Part shown: positions 9,036-17,694 of the stretch, one piece after another
How positions within the stretch are numbered: position 1 is the first letter of the stretch
Layout: every line of letters starts with the position of its first letter
From: CAIWHR01 sp963717695
GTDB lineage: Bacteria; Pseudomonadota; Gammaproteobacteria; Burkholderiales; Casimicrobiaceae
Direction: 5' to 3'
DNA: 64,000 nt
Assembly (NCBI GenBank): GCA_963717695.1
Contig: CAVQWR010000006.1
Span: forward strand, 620,001-684,000
Notes under the pieces: generated by a model
Databases searched by the model: none
Told to the model about the DNA's origin: nothing
What the model saw: the letters and a program-made list of their open reading frames with translations, nothing else
Position numbers and translations under genes: made by a program

Positions 9036-9842
9036 TCAGGCCTGCGGTGCGACGGAGGCAGGAGCCGCCGCGTCGGCGGCCACGCCAGCCTCGCGCAGGG
9101 TGCGCCGGGCAAGAAGGAGATCTTCCCACGCCTTTGCCTTGTCCGGCAAATTGCGCAGCAGGTAAGCCGGATGGTACGTGACGATGAGCGGGACGCCGCC
9201 ATAGCGGTGCACGCGTCCGCGCAGGCTCGCGATGGTCGCGTCGACGCCGAGCAGCGTCGTCGCCGCGCTCTTGCCGAGCGCGACGATGACCTTCGGCCCG
9301 ATCAGCGCGATCTGGCGGTCGAGATACGGCCGGCAGGCCTCGGTCTCGCCGGGCTCGGGCGCGCGATTTCCGGGCGGCCGGCATTTCAGCACGTTGGCGA
9401 TGTAGACGCGGTCGCCGCGCGCGATGCCGAGTGCTGCCAGCATGCTGTCGAGAAGCCGTCCCGCCTGGCCCACGAATGGCTCGCCCTTCGCGTCCTCTTC
9501 GGCGCCGGGCGCCTCGCCGACGAACAGCCACTCGGCGCGCGGATCGCCCACGCCCGGCACGCTCTTGTTCCGAAGGCGGGCGAGCCCGCACGCGGTGCAG
9601 GCGTCGACGTCGGCCGCGAAATCGCGCCACTCGAGTCGCGCGATTCGCGCGCTCCTTGCGTCCGCGGAAATGGGGGACGGATCGGCCGTCGAAATGCCGT
9701 GCGTCGGCGCCATCGCAACGGCGTTCTCCGCCGCACCGGCCGAAACGGTCGCGGCGATCGTCTGCGGCGGCGCGACGCCGGCGCGCCGGCGCCAGAGCGG
9801 CGCAAGGCCGAGCTCCTGCAGGACCTCGTCTCGCGTCGCCAT
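9036..9842 (-). CDS. Family 4 uracil-DNA glycosylase (Fe-S)
   Basis: 268 residues. Removes uracil from DNA as the first step of base excision repair. Family signatures: GEAPGAEEDAKGEPFVGQAG (motif 1 with the GEAPG catalytic loop), VLKCRPPGNRAPEPGE, and TYHPAYLLR (motif 2 with the His-Pro). Four cysteines suited to a [4Fe-4S] cluster are present: two in CTACGL, one in KCRPP, one in EACRPYL. About 90 N-terminal residues are Ala-rich linker, resembling the UDG/SPO1-polymerase N-terminal fusion style. The start codon shares a base with the rimI stop (translational coupling), making tsaB-rimI-udg one operon. Confidence 0.9.
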   Translation of the reverse strand: MATRDEVLQELGLAPLWRRRAGVAPPQTIAATVSAGAAENAVAMAPTHGISTADPSPISADARSARIARLEWRDFAADVDACTACGLARLRNKSVPGVGDPRAEWLFVGEAPGAEEDAKGEPFVGQAGRLLDSMLAALGIARGDRVYIANVLKCRPPGNRAPEPGETEACRPYLDRQIALIGPKVIVALGKSAATTLLGVDATIASLRGRVHRYGGVPLIVTYHPAYLLRNLPDKAKAWEDLLLARRTLREAGVAADAAAPASVAPQA

Positions 9843-10348
9843 CAGGAAGCCTGCGGCACGTCGGGACCGACGGCGCGCCGCATCACCAGCGCATCCTCCT
9901 GCACGCCGTCGGGGAGATGCGCCGGATAGTACGCATCGCGCCGCCCCACACAGGTGAAGCCCTCGCTCTCGTACAGCGCGACCGCCGCGGCGTTCGAGAC
10001 GCGGACCTCGAGGAAGATCTGCTCGGCGCCCAGACGCGCCGCGTGGGTGACGAAACGGCGCAGCAGCGCGCGGCCGAGTCCTTCGCGACGCGCATCGGGC
10101 ACGACGGACAGATTGAGGATCTGCGCCTCGCCGGGGGCGAGCAGCATCACGCCATAGACGACGATGCGGCCCTCGCGCTCGCCCGCCTCGGTGAGGTAGC
10201 CCGCAGCGATCGCGTCGCGGAAATTTCCGGGCGTCCAGGGCACCGCGTGGATCTGCGCTTCCAGCGCGGCAACGTAGGCGATGTCGATCGGCGCGAGCGG
10301 GCGCCATTCGAGCTCGGGTTGAGGGCTGAAGCGCGGCAGCGTCGCCAT
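9842..10348 (-). CDS. rimI: Ribosomal protein bS18 N-alpha-acetyltransferase
   Basis: 168 residues, GNAT fold. Acetyl-CoA binding is indicated by NLSVVPDARREGLGRALL (R-x-x-G-x-G/A), and the RimI-type C-terminal half by LEVRVSNAAAVALYESEGF and VGRRDAYYP. The family acetylates the N-terminal alanine of bS18. The start at 10348 is the first ATG after the tsaB stop that gives a normal-length protein; a longer in-frame upstream reading overlaps tsaB and has no homology. Position between tsaB and the glycosylase gene is a conserved bacterial arrangement. Confidence 0.9.
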   Translation of the reverse strand: MATLPRFSPQPELEWRPLAPIDIAYVAALEAQIHAVPWTPGNFRDAIAAGYLTEAGEREGRIVVYGVMLLAPGEAQILNLSVVPDARREGLGRALLRRFVTHAARLGAEQIFLEVRVSNAAAVALYESEGFTCVGRRDAYYPAHLPDGVQEDALVMRRAVGPDVPQAS

Positions 10349-10358
10349 CGCGAGACGC

Positions 10359-11072
10359 TCAGAGCCGAATGCCGGCCGCGCGCTCGGCCGAAGTGAGCGC
10401 GACGCGATCGCGCACGTAAAGCGGCAGTGCAAGCGCCGCGGCAACGCCACCTCCCGCGTGCAGCACCGGCAGGGCGAGCGTGCCGATCGCCTGCGCGTCG
10501 GGCCGCAGCGCACCGTCGATGCCGGCGAACGCGTGCGCCGTTCCCATCGCGGGATAGGTGGCGAAAGCGCTGCCTGCCGCAAACCAGCGCGCCGGGTCAT
10601 TCGCGTCGTCGGGCGCGCACGGCAACATCACCGCCGATGGCGGCAGCACCGCAGGCGGGATGACCTCGCTCCACTGTCCCGCGTCGAACCGATGCGCGGC
10701 GACGTAGACTTCGCCCATTCGCGCGTCGAGCGCCGCCAGCACGCGGGTAGCGCCGTGTGTGCGCCGCGCGACCTCGCACAGCGCGGCGAGCGTCGAAACC
10801 GGCGCCACGGGAATGTCGGCGCCGAGCGCGAGTCCCTGCGCGACGCCGCAGGCAATGCGAACCCCGGTGAACCCGCCCGGGCCCGCGCCGAATGCGATGC
10901 CGCCGAGGTCGTGCAGCCTGACGCCCGCTTCGGCGAGCGCGGCATCGATCATCGGCAGGATGCGTTCGGAATGCGTCTGGCCGGCGTGCTCTTCGCGCAC
11001 CACCCAGCGCGTGCCGTCGCCCACGGCGACGCTGCACCACTCGCTTCCCGTCTCGAGCGCCAGCACTTTCAT
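10359..11072 (-). CDS. tsaB: tRNA threonylcarbamoyladenosine biosynthesis protein TsaB
   Basis: 237 residues. Begins MKVLALETGSEWCSVAV, with the ASKHA-fold phosphate motif; the conserved GGIAFGAGPGGFTGVRIACG loop and LAALDARMGEVYVA follow. TsaB pairs with TsaD and TsaE to install t6A37 in ANN-decoding tRNAs. TsaD and TsaE are not in this window. It heads a tsaB-rimI-udg operon and is divergent from rlmD. Confidence 0.93.
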   Translation of the reverse strand: MKVLALETGSEWCSVAVGDGTRWVVREEHAGQTHSERILPMIDAALAEAGVRLHDLGGIAFGAGPGGFTGVRIACGVAQGLALGADIPVAPVSTLAALCEVARRTHGATRVLAALDARMGEVYVAAHRFDAGQWSEVIPPAVLPPSAVMLPCAPDDANDPARWFAAGSAFATYPAMGTAHAFAGIDGALRPDAQAIGTLALPVLHAGGGVAAALALPLYVRDRVALTSAERAAGIRL

Positions 11073-11119
11073 CCGGCGATTTTACCCGCACCGGCCGCGA
11101 GCCGCGTCCGGCGGGCGGG

Positions 11120-11125
11120 TACAAT
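11120..11125 (+). promoter_or_regulatory. Candidate -10 element for rlmD
   Basis: TACAAT in the 99-bp spacer between divergent tsaB and rlmD, followed by GCGCG. The rest of the spacer is GC-rich, and a clear -35 was not identified. Confidence 0.4.
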
Positions 11126-11171
11126 GCGCGCCTGCTGTGCATGGCGCGCTTCCCGCTGCGCCGCGCGATCC

Positions 11172-12516
11172 ATGACCGCCCCGGCCTCCTCCGCACCGCC
11201 TCGCCCCGTCCCCGACCCGACGCTCGCGATCGAGTCGCTCGACCAGGAAGGCCGCGGCGTCGCGCGCCGCGAAGGCAAGGCCATCTTCGTCGAAGGCGCG
11301 CTGCCGGGCGAGCTCGTCGAAACGACGACGCTGAAGCGCAAGCCCAACTACGAGATTGCGCGCGCCGACCGCATTCTGCGCGCCAATGCCGCGCGGGTCG
11401 TGCCGCGCTGCCCGCACTTCGGCGTGTGCGGCGGCTGCTCGATGCAGCATTTCGACGCCGCCGCGCAGGTCGCCGCGAAGCAGCGCACACTCGAGGACAC
11501 GCTGTGGCACATCGGCCGCGTGCGCGCCGCGCTGCTCCTGCCGCCGATCCACGGTCCGGCGTGGGGCTACCGCCATCGCGCGCGGCTCACCGTGCGTCAC
11601 GTCGCTAAAAAAGGCGGCGTGCTGGTCGGCTTCCACGAGAAGAAGTCGAGCTACGTCGCCGACATGACGTCGTGCGCGGTGCTGCCGCCGAAGATCTCGG
11701 CGCTGCTGGTGCCATTGCGTACGCTGGTCGGCGGATTGACCGTCCGCGACCGGCTGCCGCAGATCGAGCTCGCGATCGGCGATGCCGGAACGCGCGAAGT
11801 CCTGGTGCTGCGAATCCTGGCGCCGCTCGCTCCCGAGGATGAGACGGCGCTGCGCGAATTCGCCGACCGGCACGAGGTCCAGTTCTACACGCAGACCGCC
11901 GGTCCCGAGACCGCGGTGCCGTTCTATCCGACCGAATTGCAGCTCGCCTACGCGCTGCCGGAATTCGGCCTCGTGTTCCCGTATTCGCCCGACCGAGTTC
12001 ACGCAGGTCAACGCCTCGATCAACCGGGTGCTGGTGCGCCGGGCGATGATGCTGCTCGCGCCGCAGCCGGATGAGCGCATCGCCGACTTCTTCTGCGGCC
12101 TCGGCAACTTCACGCTGCCGATCGCGCGCCGCGGCGCGAGCGTCGTCGGCGTCGAAGGCAGCGCGTCGCTCGTCCGGCGCGCCGAAGCCAACGCGGAGCG
12201 CAACGGTCTCGCCGCGCGCGCATCGTTCCGCGTTGCGGACCTGTTCGAGGCCACCCCGGAATCGGTCGAGGCGCTGGGGCCGCTCGACAAGGTGCTGCTC
12301 GATCCGCCGCGCGAAGGCGCGATCGCGCTGGTGAAGGCGCTGCCCGGTGACGGCGGGCCGCGCCGCATCGTCTACGTCTCCTGCAGCCAGGCGACGCTCG
12401 CCCGCGACGCCGCGGTGCTGGTGCAGGACCACGGCTACACGCTGGCGGCCGCCGGGATCGTCAACATGTTCCCGCACACGGCCCACGTCGAGTCGATCGC
12501 CCTTTTTGAGCGCTGA
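11172..12516 (+). CDS. rlmD: 23S rRNA (uracil-1939-C5)-methyltransferase, one frameshift
   Basis: RumA-type SAM-dependent methyltransferase, about 448 residues. The N-terminal TRAM-like segment reads LAIESLDQEGRGVARREGKA. The iron-sulfur cysteines are in RCPHFGVCGGCSMQHF, with a fourth further on (TSCAVLPP). The SAM motif is ADFFCGLGNFTLPIA; the substrate Asp is in LLDPPREGA; the catalytic Cys is in VSCSQATLARD. The last third is in a different frame from the first two: one extra C in the CCC at 11988-11990 separates VFPYSP from TEFTQVNASINRVLV, and removing it reproduces the family sequence. Probably a sequence error. Confidence 0.92.
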
Positions 12517-12581
12517 TCTTCTCGCGGCGTCGGGCGAGCGGTTATGATCGCGGCTCCCTTCCGTTGCCGGTGACGCCGCCC

Positions 12582-13241
12582 ATGTCCTCGCTTACGCACC
12601 TGCTGGAACGCAACCGCCGCTGGGCCGACGACGTGAAGGCGCGCCGGCCGGACTTCTTCGCCGATCTCGCAAAAGGCCAGACGCCGCGCTACTTCTGGGT
12701 CGGCTGCTCCGACAGCCGCGTTCCGGCCAACGAGATCATCGACCTCGCCGCGGGCGAGCTGTTCGTCCACCGCAATGTCGCGAATGTCGTCGTCCACACC
12801 GATCTCAATTTCCTGTCGGCGCTGCAGTTCGCCGTCGACTCGCTGCGGATCGAGCACGTGATGGTGGTCGGCCATCTCGGCTGTGGCGGCGTCCACGCGG
12901 CCTATCAGGCGCGTCCGCTCGGGCTCATCGACAACTGGCTGCGGCACGTGCAGGACGTGTCGACCAAGCACGCGGCTCTGCTCGAGTGCCTGCCCGACGA
13001 CGGCTCGCGCGAGGACCGCCTGTGCGAGCTCAACGTGATCGAGCAGGTCGACCATGTCGCGCGCACGACGATCGTGCAGGACGCCTGGCGGCGCGGCCAG
13101 CCGCTCACCGTTCACGGCTGGATCTACGGGCTCCAGAACGGGCTGCTGCGCGACCTTGGCATCGGCGCCGACGGCCCGGAATCGCTGGCGAAGGGATACG
13201 CCGGAGCGCTGGCGCGACTCGCGGCGGCGGCCGCCGGCTGA
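12582..13241 (+). CDS. can: Beta-class carbonic anhydrase
   Basis: 219 residues. Interconverts CO2 and bicarbonate. Zinc ligands are visible: Cys42 in GCSDSR (with the Asp44/Arg46 dyad) and His/Cys in VGHLGCGG (about residues 98-101). WIYGLQNGLLRDLG near the C-terminus is typical of the Can group. The start was placed at MSSLTHLLERN rather than six codons upstream, as this matches the family N-terminus. It follows rlmD by 65 bp on the same strand; a TATGAT at 12543-12548 may be its own -10. Confidence 0.92.
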   Translation: MSSLTHLLERNRRWADDVKARRPDFFADLAKGQTPRYFWVGCSDSRVPANEIIDLAAGELFVHRNVANVVVHTDLNFLSALQFAVDSLRIEHVMVVGHLGCGGVHAAYQARPLGLIDNWLRHVQDVSTKHAALLECLPDDGSREDRLCELNVIEQVDHVARTTIVQDAWRRGQPLTVHGWIYGLQNGLLRDLGIGADGPESLAKGYAGALARLAAAAAG

Positions 13242-13267
13242 ACGACGCGGCGGCCGCGCCGGAACGC

Positions 13268-13657
13268 TCAGCGGAGGAACGCGGCGAGGTCGATCGCCGC
13301 GACCACGCCAATCACCGCGAACGTTCCCACGGTGCCGACGAAACGCTCGGGTGTGGCCCCCGAGCGGCGCGACAGTCCCGCGGCATGCAGCACCCGCGCC
13401 GCGCACAGCGCGATGCCGCAGCCGTGCAGCAGCGCGGGGCTCGCATGGCCGAGCTCCGCGACGAGCATCAGCACCAGGGCGAGCGGCACGTATTCGATGG
13501 CGTTGCCGTGCACGCGGATCGCGCGCGCGAGCCCGCGGTCGCCGCCGTCGCCAATCCCCGTTCTCGTCCGCCAGCGCAGCACGACGACGCGCAGCCCGAG
13601 CGCCAGGATCAGGAACGCGAGAAGCGCCGCGTAGAAGCCGGTGACGGGCGCGGCCAT
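13268..13657 (-). CDS. MAPEG family membrane protein
   Basis: 129 residues with four hydrophobic segments, the layout of MAPEG proteins (membrane-associated proteins of eicosanoid and glutathione metabolism). The conserved core is present as RAIRVHGNAIEYVPLALVLM, including the HGN-x-x-E signature. Bacterial members are often glutathione-dependent, but their substrates are unknown. It begins exactly where iscX stops, so it is probably the last gene of the isc transcript; a link to Fe-S metabolism is not implied. Confidence 0.87.
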   Translation of the reverse strand: MAAPVTGFYAALLAFLILALGLRVVVLRWRTRTGIGDGGDRGLARAIRVHGNAIEYVPLALVLMLVAELGHASPALLHGCGIALCAARVLHAAGLSRRSGATPERFVGTVGTFAVIGVVAAIDLAAFLR

Positions 13658-13867
13658 TCAGTCCTCGTCGTCGAAGTCGCCTTCGTCCATCCACGTCTGC
13701 TGGATCGCCTCCAGCACCTTCTCGCCGCTGTGCTTCGGGTCGTCGGCAAATCCGGGCAGCGCGATCACCCACGCCCGCAGGTCCGTGAACAGCACGGTGC
13801 GCGGATCGACATCGGGATGCGCGTCGGCGAGCGCGATCGCGATCTCGCGCACATCGGTCCATTTCAT
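13658..13867 (-). CDS. iscX: Fe-S assembly protein IscX
   Basis: 69 residues, very acidic. MKWTDVREIAIALADAHPDV and the ending EAIQQTWMDEGDFDDE match IscX, a small partner of IscS that binds iron and modulates cysteine desulfurase activity. The start at 13867 agrees with the family N-terminus. Last canonical gene of the isc operon. Confidence 0.93.
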   Translation of the reverse strand: MKWTDVREIAIALADAHPDVDPRTVLFTDLRAWVIALPGFADDPKHSGEKVLEAIQQTWMDEGDFDDED

Positions 13868-13893
13868 CGGAGGCTCCCTGCGCCGAACAAGGG

Positions 13894-14232
13894 TCAGTGC
13901 TTTTCCTTGGCGTAGTTGATGGTGTAGCGCGGAATCTCGATGGTGAGGTTCGCGTCGCCGACGATCGCCTGGCAGGAAAGGCGCGACTGGGACGTGAGGC
14001 CCCACGCGCGATCGAGCAGATCGTCCTCGTCCTCGCTCGAGGGCGCCAGCGTGCCGAAGCCGTCGCGCACGATCACGTGGCACGTCGTGCAGGCGCAGGA
14101 TTTCTCGCAGGCGTGCTCGATCTCGACGCCGTGCGAAAGCAGCGCGTCGCAGATCGACTCGCCCTTCTTCGCCTCGAAGGTGATTCCTTCGGGACAGACG
14201 TCCGGGTGCGGCAGCACGACGATTTCCGGCAT
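13894..14232 (-). CDS. fdx: ISC-type [2Fe-2S] ferredoxin
   Basis: 112 residues. The cluster ligands fit C-x5-C-x2-C in HACEKSCACTTCHV, and the distal Cys is in QSRLSCQAIV. This is the adrenodoxin-like ferredoxin that donates electrons during Fe-S assembly on IscU. Lies between hscA and iscX in the standard order. Confidence 0.95.
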   Translation of the reverse strand: MPEIVVLPHPDVCPEGITFEAKKGESICDALLSHGVEIEHACEKSCACTTCHVIVRDGFGTLAPSSEDEDDLLDRAWGLTSQSRLSCQAIVGDANLTIEIPRYTINYAKEKH

Positions 14233-14251
14233 GAGGCGGGGCTCCGGCGCG

Positions 14252-16114
14252 TCAGGTCAACGCGTCGATTTGCCGGCCGGTCAGCGCACGGGCGACGCCG
14301 CGATCCATCCGCCGCGCCGCGAATTCCCCCGTCGCCGCATTGAGCGCCGTCGTCGCGGCGACCAGCGCGCGATGGTCGCTGCCGCCCCGTGCCTGCAGCG
14401 CCGCGTCGAGCGCAGCGTCGATCGCGGCGCGCTCGTCGGCGCTGAGGAGATCGCCGTCGGCTTCGAGCGCGCGCCGCGTCGCGGCGATGACCTGGTCGGC
14501 CTCGACCTGCGCCTCCGCCAGCGCTCGCGCCGCCATGTCGTCGGCCGCGTGCCGGAACGATTCCTCCAGCATCCGCGCGATGTCGGCGTCAGACAGCCCG
14601 TACGACGGCTTCACGACGATCGCCGCTTCGGTGCCGGACGTTTCCTCGCGCGCCGACACCGACAGCAGCCCGTCGGCATCCACCTGGAACGTGACCTTCA
14701 CGCGCGCCGCGCCGGCCGGCATCGGCGGAATGCCGCGCAGCTCGAAGCGCGCGAGCGAGCGGCAGTCGGCGACGCGATCGCGCTCGCCCTGCACGACGTG
14801 AATGGAGATCGCGGTCTGTCCTTCCTTGAACGTCGTGAATTCCTGCGCGCGCGTCACCGGGATCGTCGCGTTGCGCGGGACGATCTTCTCGACGAGGCCG
14901 CCCATCGTCTCGAGGCCGAGCGACAGCGGAATGACGTCGAGCAGCAGCCAGTCGTCGGATTCGGTGCGATTGCCGGCCAGCACGTTCGCCTGGATCGCGG
15001 CGCCCAGCGCCACCACCTGGTCCGGGTTGAGGTTGGTGAGCGGCGGCGAGCCGAAGAACTCGCCGACCGCCTTCTGGATCTGCGGCATCCGCGTCGCGCC
15101 GCCGACCATCACCACACCCTTGATGTCCGCCGTCGTGAGCCCCGCGTCGCGCAGCGCGCGCCGCACGGGTGCCAGCGTCTTCGCGACCAGGTTCTGCGTG
15201 ATCGACGTGAAGATCTCGGCGGTCAGCGTGAGATCGAGCTTCGTGCCGTCGGCGAGCGTCGCGCCGATCGGCGCCGAGCGATGAATCGTGAGGTTCTCCT
15301 TCGCTTCGCGCGCCTTCACCATCAGGAGCCGCGTGTCCTCGGGAGCGAGCGGCGGCAGCTGCGCATCCTCGATCGCCCAGCAGTAGACGCGGTGGTCGAA
15401 GTCGTCGCCGCCGAGCGCCGAATCGCCGTTGGTCGCCAGCACCTCGAACACGCCCCTGGAGAGGCGCAGGATCGAGATGTCGAACGTGCCGCCGCCGAGG
15501 TCGTAGACGGCATAGGTGCCTTCGGCGGCGTTGTCGAGGCCATATGCGATCGCGGCTGCGGTCGGCTCGTTCAGGAGCCGCAGCACCGGCAGTCCGGCGA
15601 GAAGCGCGGCGTCCTTGGTCGCCTGGCGCTGCGCATCGTCGAAATACGCGGGCACCGTGACGACGGCGCCCGCGAGCGGACCGCCGAGGCTTGCCTCGGC
15701 GCGTTCGCGCAGCGTGCGCAGGATGTCGGCCGAAATCTCCACGGGGCTCTTCACGCCGGCGCGCGTGGCGAGCCGCACCATCCCTGGCGTGTCGACGAAC
15801 CGGTAGGGAAAGCGCCGCGCATCGGCGAGGTCGGCGAGGCCGCGGCCCATCAGCCGCTTGATCGACACGATCGTGTTCTGCGGATCGCGCGCCTGTTGCG
15901 CCTGCGCGGCGTACCCGACCGCGACGCCGCTTTCGCCGTAGCGCACGATCGACGGCAGCAGGGGCCGGCCGTCGGCGTCGGGCAGCACGACGGGAATGCC
16001 GTGCCGCACGGTCGCGACCAGTGAATTCGTGGTGCCGAGGTCGATGCCGACCGCGAGTCGTCGCGGCGGCTTCACCGGCAGCGCATCCGGCTCCGAGATC
16101 TGCAGCAGCGCCAT
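14252..16114 (-). CDS. hscA: Fe-S protein assembly chaperone HscA
   Basis: 620 residues, Hsp70 family. Nucleotide-binding domain signatures: GIDLGTTNSLVATV, YDLGGGTFDISIL and VMVGGATRMPQIQKAV; the substrate-binding domain starts near VIPLSLGLETMGG (about residue 390). HscA with the co-chaperone HscB transfers clusters from IscU by binding its LPPVK motif. The start codon overlaps the hscB stop by one base. Confidence 0.96.
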   Translation of the reverse strand: MALLQISEPDALPVKPPRRLAVGIDLGTTNSLVATVRHGIPVVLPDADGRPLLPSIVRYGESGVAVGYAAQAQQARDPQNTIVSIKRLMGRGLADLADARRFPYRFVDTPGMVRLATRAGVKSPVEISADILRTLRERAEASLGGPLAGAVVTVPAYFDDAQRQATKDAALLAGLPVLRLLNEPTAAAIAYGLDNAAEGTYAVYDLGGGTFDISILRLSRGVFEVLATNGDSALGGDDFDHRVYCWAIEDAQLPPLAPEDTRLLMVKAREAKENLTIHRSAPIGATLADGTKLDLTLTAEIFTSITQNLVAKTLAPVRRALRDAGLTTADIKGVVMVGGATRMPQIQKAVGEFFGSPPLTNLNPDQVVALGAAIQANVLAGNRTESDDWLLLDVIPLSLGLETMGGLVEKIVPRNATIPVTRAQEFTTFKEGQTAISIHVVQGERDRVADCRSLARFELRGIPPMPAGAARVKVTFQVDADGLLSVSAREETSGTEAAIVVKPSYGLSDADIARMLEESFRHAADDMAARALAEAQVEADQVIAATRRALEADGDLLSADERAAIDAALDAALQARGGSDHRALVAATTALNAATGEFAARRMDRGVARALTGRQIDALT

Positions 16115-16650
16115 CAGTCGTCCAGTTCCGCCTGCATCGCGTCGATGTCGGCGGCGAGCTTCGCGAGGAACGTGAGCTCGCGCAGCACGTCGCGCGCGGC
16201 CTGCCGGTCGACGTCATTGCCGCTGTCGAGGAGGTCCGCCACACGCTGCTCCTCGCGCGCAGCCTCGGCGTCCACCTCCGCCCGCAGCGCCGCCAGTGCA
16301 TTCGCGTCGCGCGCGGTCGCCGCGTCGCTCACCGCCTCGCGCCGCTCGAGCTGGCGCTCGAGGAACTCGACCGGAAGCGCGCCCTCCGCCTCATCCTGCG
16401 TGGCGACGCCATCCAGCGACAGCAGGTAATGCGCGCGCGCCACCGGATCCTTCAGCGCTCGGTAGGCCTCGTTGACCCGCGCCGAGGACTGCAGCGCGAG
16501 GCGACGCTCGGCGTCGCGCGCGGCGGCGAAACGGTCGGGATGCACCTCGCGCTGCAGCGCGCGATAGGCGGCGTCGAGCGCGGCCGGGTCGAAGCGAAAG
16601 CGCCGCGGCAGGCCGAAGAGGTCGAAGTAGTTGCGGGAGAAGTCGATCAT
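16114..16650 (-). CDS. hscB: Fe-S assembly co-chaperone HscB
   Basis: 178 residues. The N-terminal J domain begins NYFDLFGLPRRF and contains the HPD motif in REVHPDRFAAA; the C-terminal helical domain binds IscU. Stimulates HscA ATPase activity. Translationally coupled to hscA. Confidence 0.95.
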   Translation of the reverse strand: MIDFSRNYFDLFGLPRRFRFDPAALDAAYRALQREVHPDRFAAARDAERRLALQSSARVNEAYRALKDPVARAHYLLSLDGVATQDEAEGALPVEFLERQLERREAVSDAATARDANALAALRAEVDAEAAREEQRVADLLDSGNDVDRQAARDVLRELTFLAKLAADIDAMQAELDD

Positions 16651-16743
16651 CGAACGAATCGGCTTGCGCGCCGCCCCGCGCCGGCGGGCGCCACGGAATG
16701 GCCGGAACCGCAGCGAGGCGCTATGCGAAGGCTGTCGGCGGCC

Positions 16744-17067
16744 TCAGACGTTGAAGCTCTCGCCGCACCCGCATGCGTCCTTGACGTTCGGGTTGTTGAA
16801 CTTGAATCCCTCGTTCAGGCCTTCGCGGGCGAAGTCGAGCTCGGTGCCATCGAGATAAGGCAGGCTCTTCGGGTCGACGATGACGGTGACGCCATGCGAT
16901 TCGAAGGCAATGTCCTCCGGCTTCAGCTCGTCGGCGAATTCCAGCTTGTAGGCGAGCCCGGAACAGCCCGACGTGCGCACGCCGAGGCGAAGGCCCACGC
17001 CCTTGCCGCGGTTCGCGAGCGTGCGGGCGACGTGCTTCGCCGCCGATTCGGTGAGAGTGACACCCAT
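16744..17067 (-). CDS. iscA: A-type Fe-S carrier IscA
   Basis: 107 residues. The three conserved cysteines are present: one in RTSGCSGLAY and two in the C-terminal ACGCGESF. Carries Fe-S clusters (or iron) between the IscU scaffold and targets. It follows iscU by 15 bp; 93 bp then separate it from hscB. Confidence 0.95.
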   Translation of the reverse strand: MGVTLTESAAKHVARTLANRGKGVGLRLGVRTSGCSGLAYKLEFADELKPEDIAFESHGVTVIVDPKSLPYLDGTELDFAREGLNEGFKFNNPNVKDACGCGESFNV

Positions 17068-17082
17068 GGCCGGACGCTCCCG

Positions 17083-17526
17083 TCAGTCCGCGGCGACCGA
17101 CGCGCTCGCCGGCACGGTCGCGGTCTGTGATACGCCGTCGGACGCCGCATCGTGCTTCTTGCGGTAGTCGGCCACGGCCGCCTTGATCGCGTCCTCGGCG
17201 AGGATCGAGCAGTGGATCTTCACCGGCGGCAGCGCGAGCTCCTCGGCGATCTGCGTGTTGCGGATCGACATTGCCTGGTCGAGCGACTTGCCCTTCACCC
17301 ATTCGGTGACGAGCGAGGACGACGCGATCGCCGAGCCGCAGCCGTAGGTCTTGAACTTGGCGTCCTCGATCAGGCCGTCCTTGCCCACCTTGATCTGCAG
17401 CTTCATCACGTCGCCGCAGGCCGGCGCGCCGACCATGCCGGTGCCGACGTCGTCGGCATCCTTCGGCAGCGAGCCGACGTTGCGCGGATTCTCGTAGTGA
17501 TCCAGTACCTTGTCACTGTATGCCAT
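17083..17526 (-). CDS. iscU: Fe-S cluster scaffold IscU with C-terminal extension
   Basis: 147 residues, about 20 more than usual. The cluster-building residues are in GAPACGDVM, KTYGCGSAIASS and VKIHCSILAEDA, and the HscA recognition motif LPPVK is present. The extra C-terminus (SDGVSQTATVPASASVAAD) is low complexity and follows the normal end KKHD; its function is unknown. Because the stop is close to the iscA ribosome site, the extension could reflect a lost stop codon or a small indel. Confidence 0.95.
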   Translation of the reverse strand: MAYSDKVLDHYENPRNVGSLPKDADDVGTGMVGAPACGDVMKLQIKVGKDGLIEDAKFKTYGCGSAIASSSLVTEWVKGKSLDQAMSIRNTQIAEELALPPVKIHCSILAEDAIKAAVADYRKKHDAASDGVSQTATVPASASVAAD

Positions 17527-17654
17527 CGTAGTTCTCCAGTCCCCTCGCCGGGGATGCCCCGGCCCTGCTGTCCCTGACGCCGTCGGCGCTCGGGTGTTCC
17601 GTTTTTCTCACGGGAAAGCGACGGGCCGCCCCGAGCTTTCCCGCCATTTTTGCC

Positions 17655-17693
17655 CGAACGAATTTCAGCGGGCTTCGGGCTGAAATTCGTTCG
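17655..17693 (-). promoter_or_regulatory. 15-bp perfect hairpin between iscS and iscU
   Basis: Arms 17655-17669 and 17679-17693 are exact inverted repeats of 15 bases around a 9-base loop. The hairpin begins one base after the iscS stop codon, in the 168-bp iscS-iscU spacer. On the transcribed (minus) strand the hairpin is followed by GGCAAAAATGG, not a U tract, so it is not a standard intrinsic terminator. It could stabilise the 3' end of an iscRS message or set the ratio of iscRS to iscUA transcripts. Confidence 0.7.
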
Positions 17694-17694
17694 C

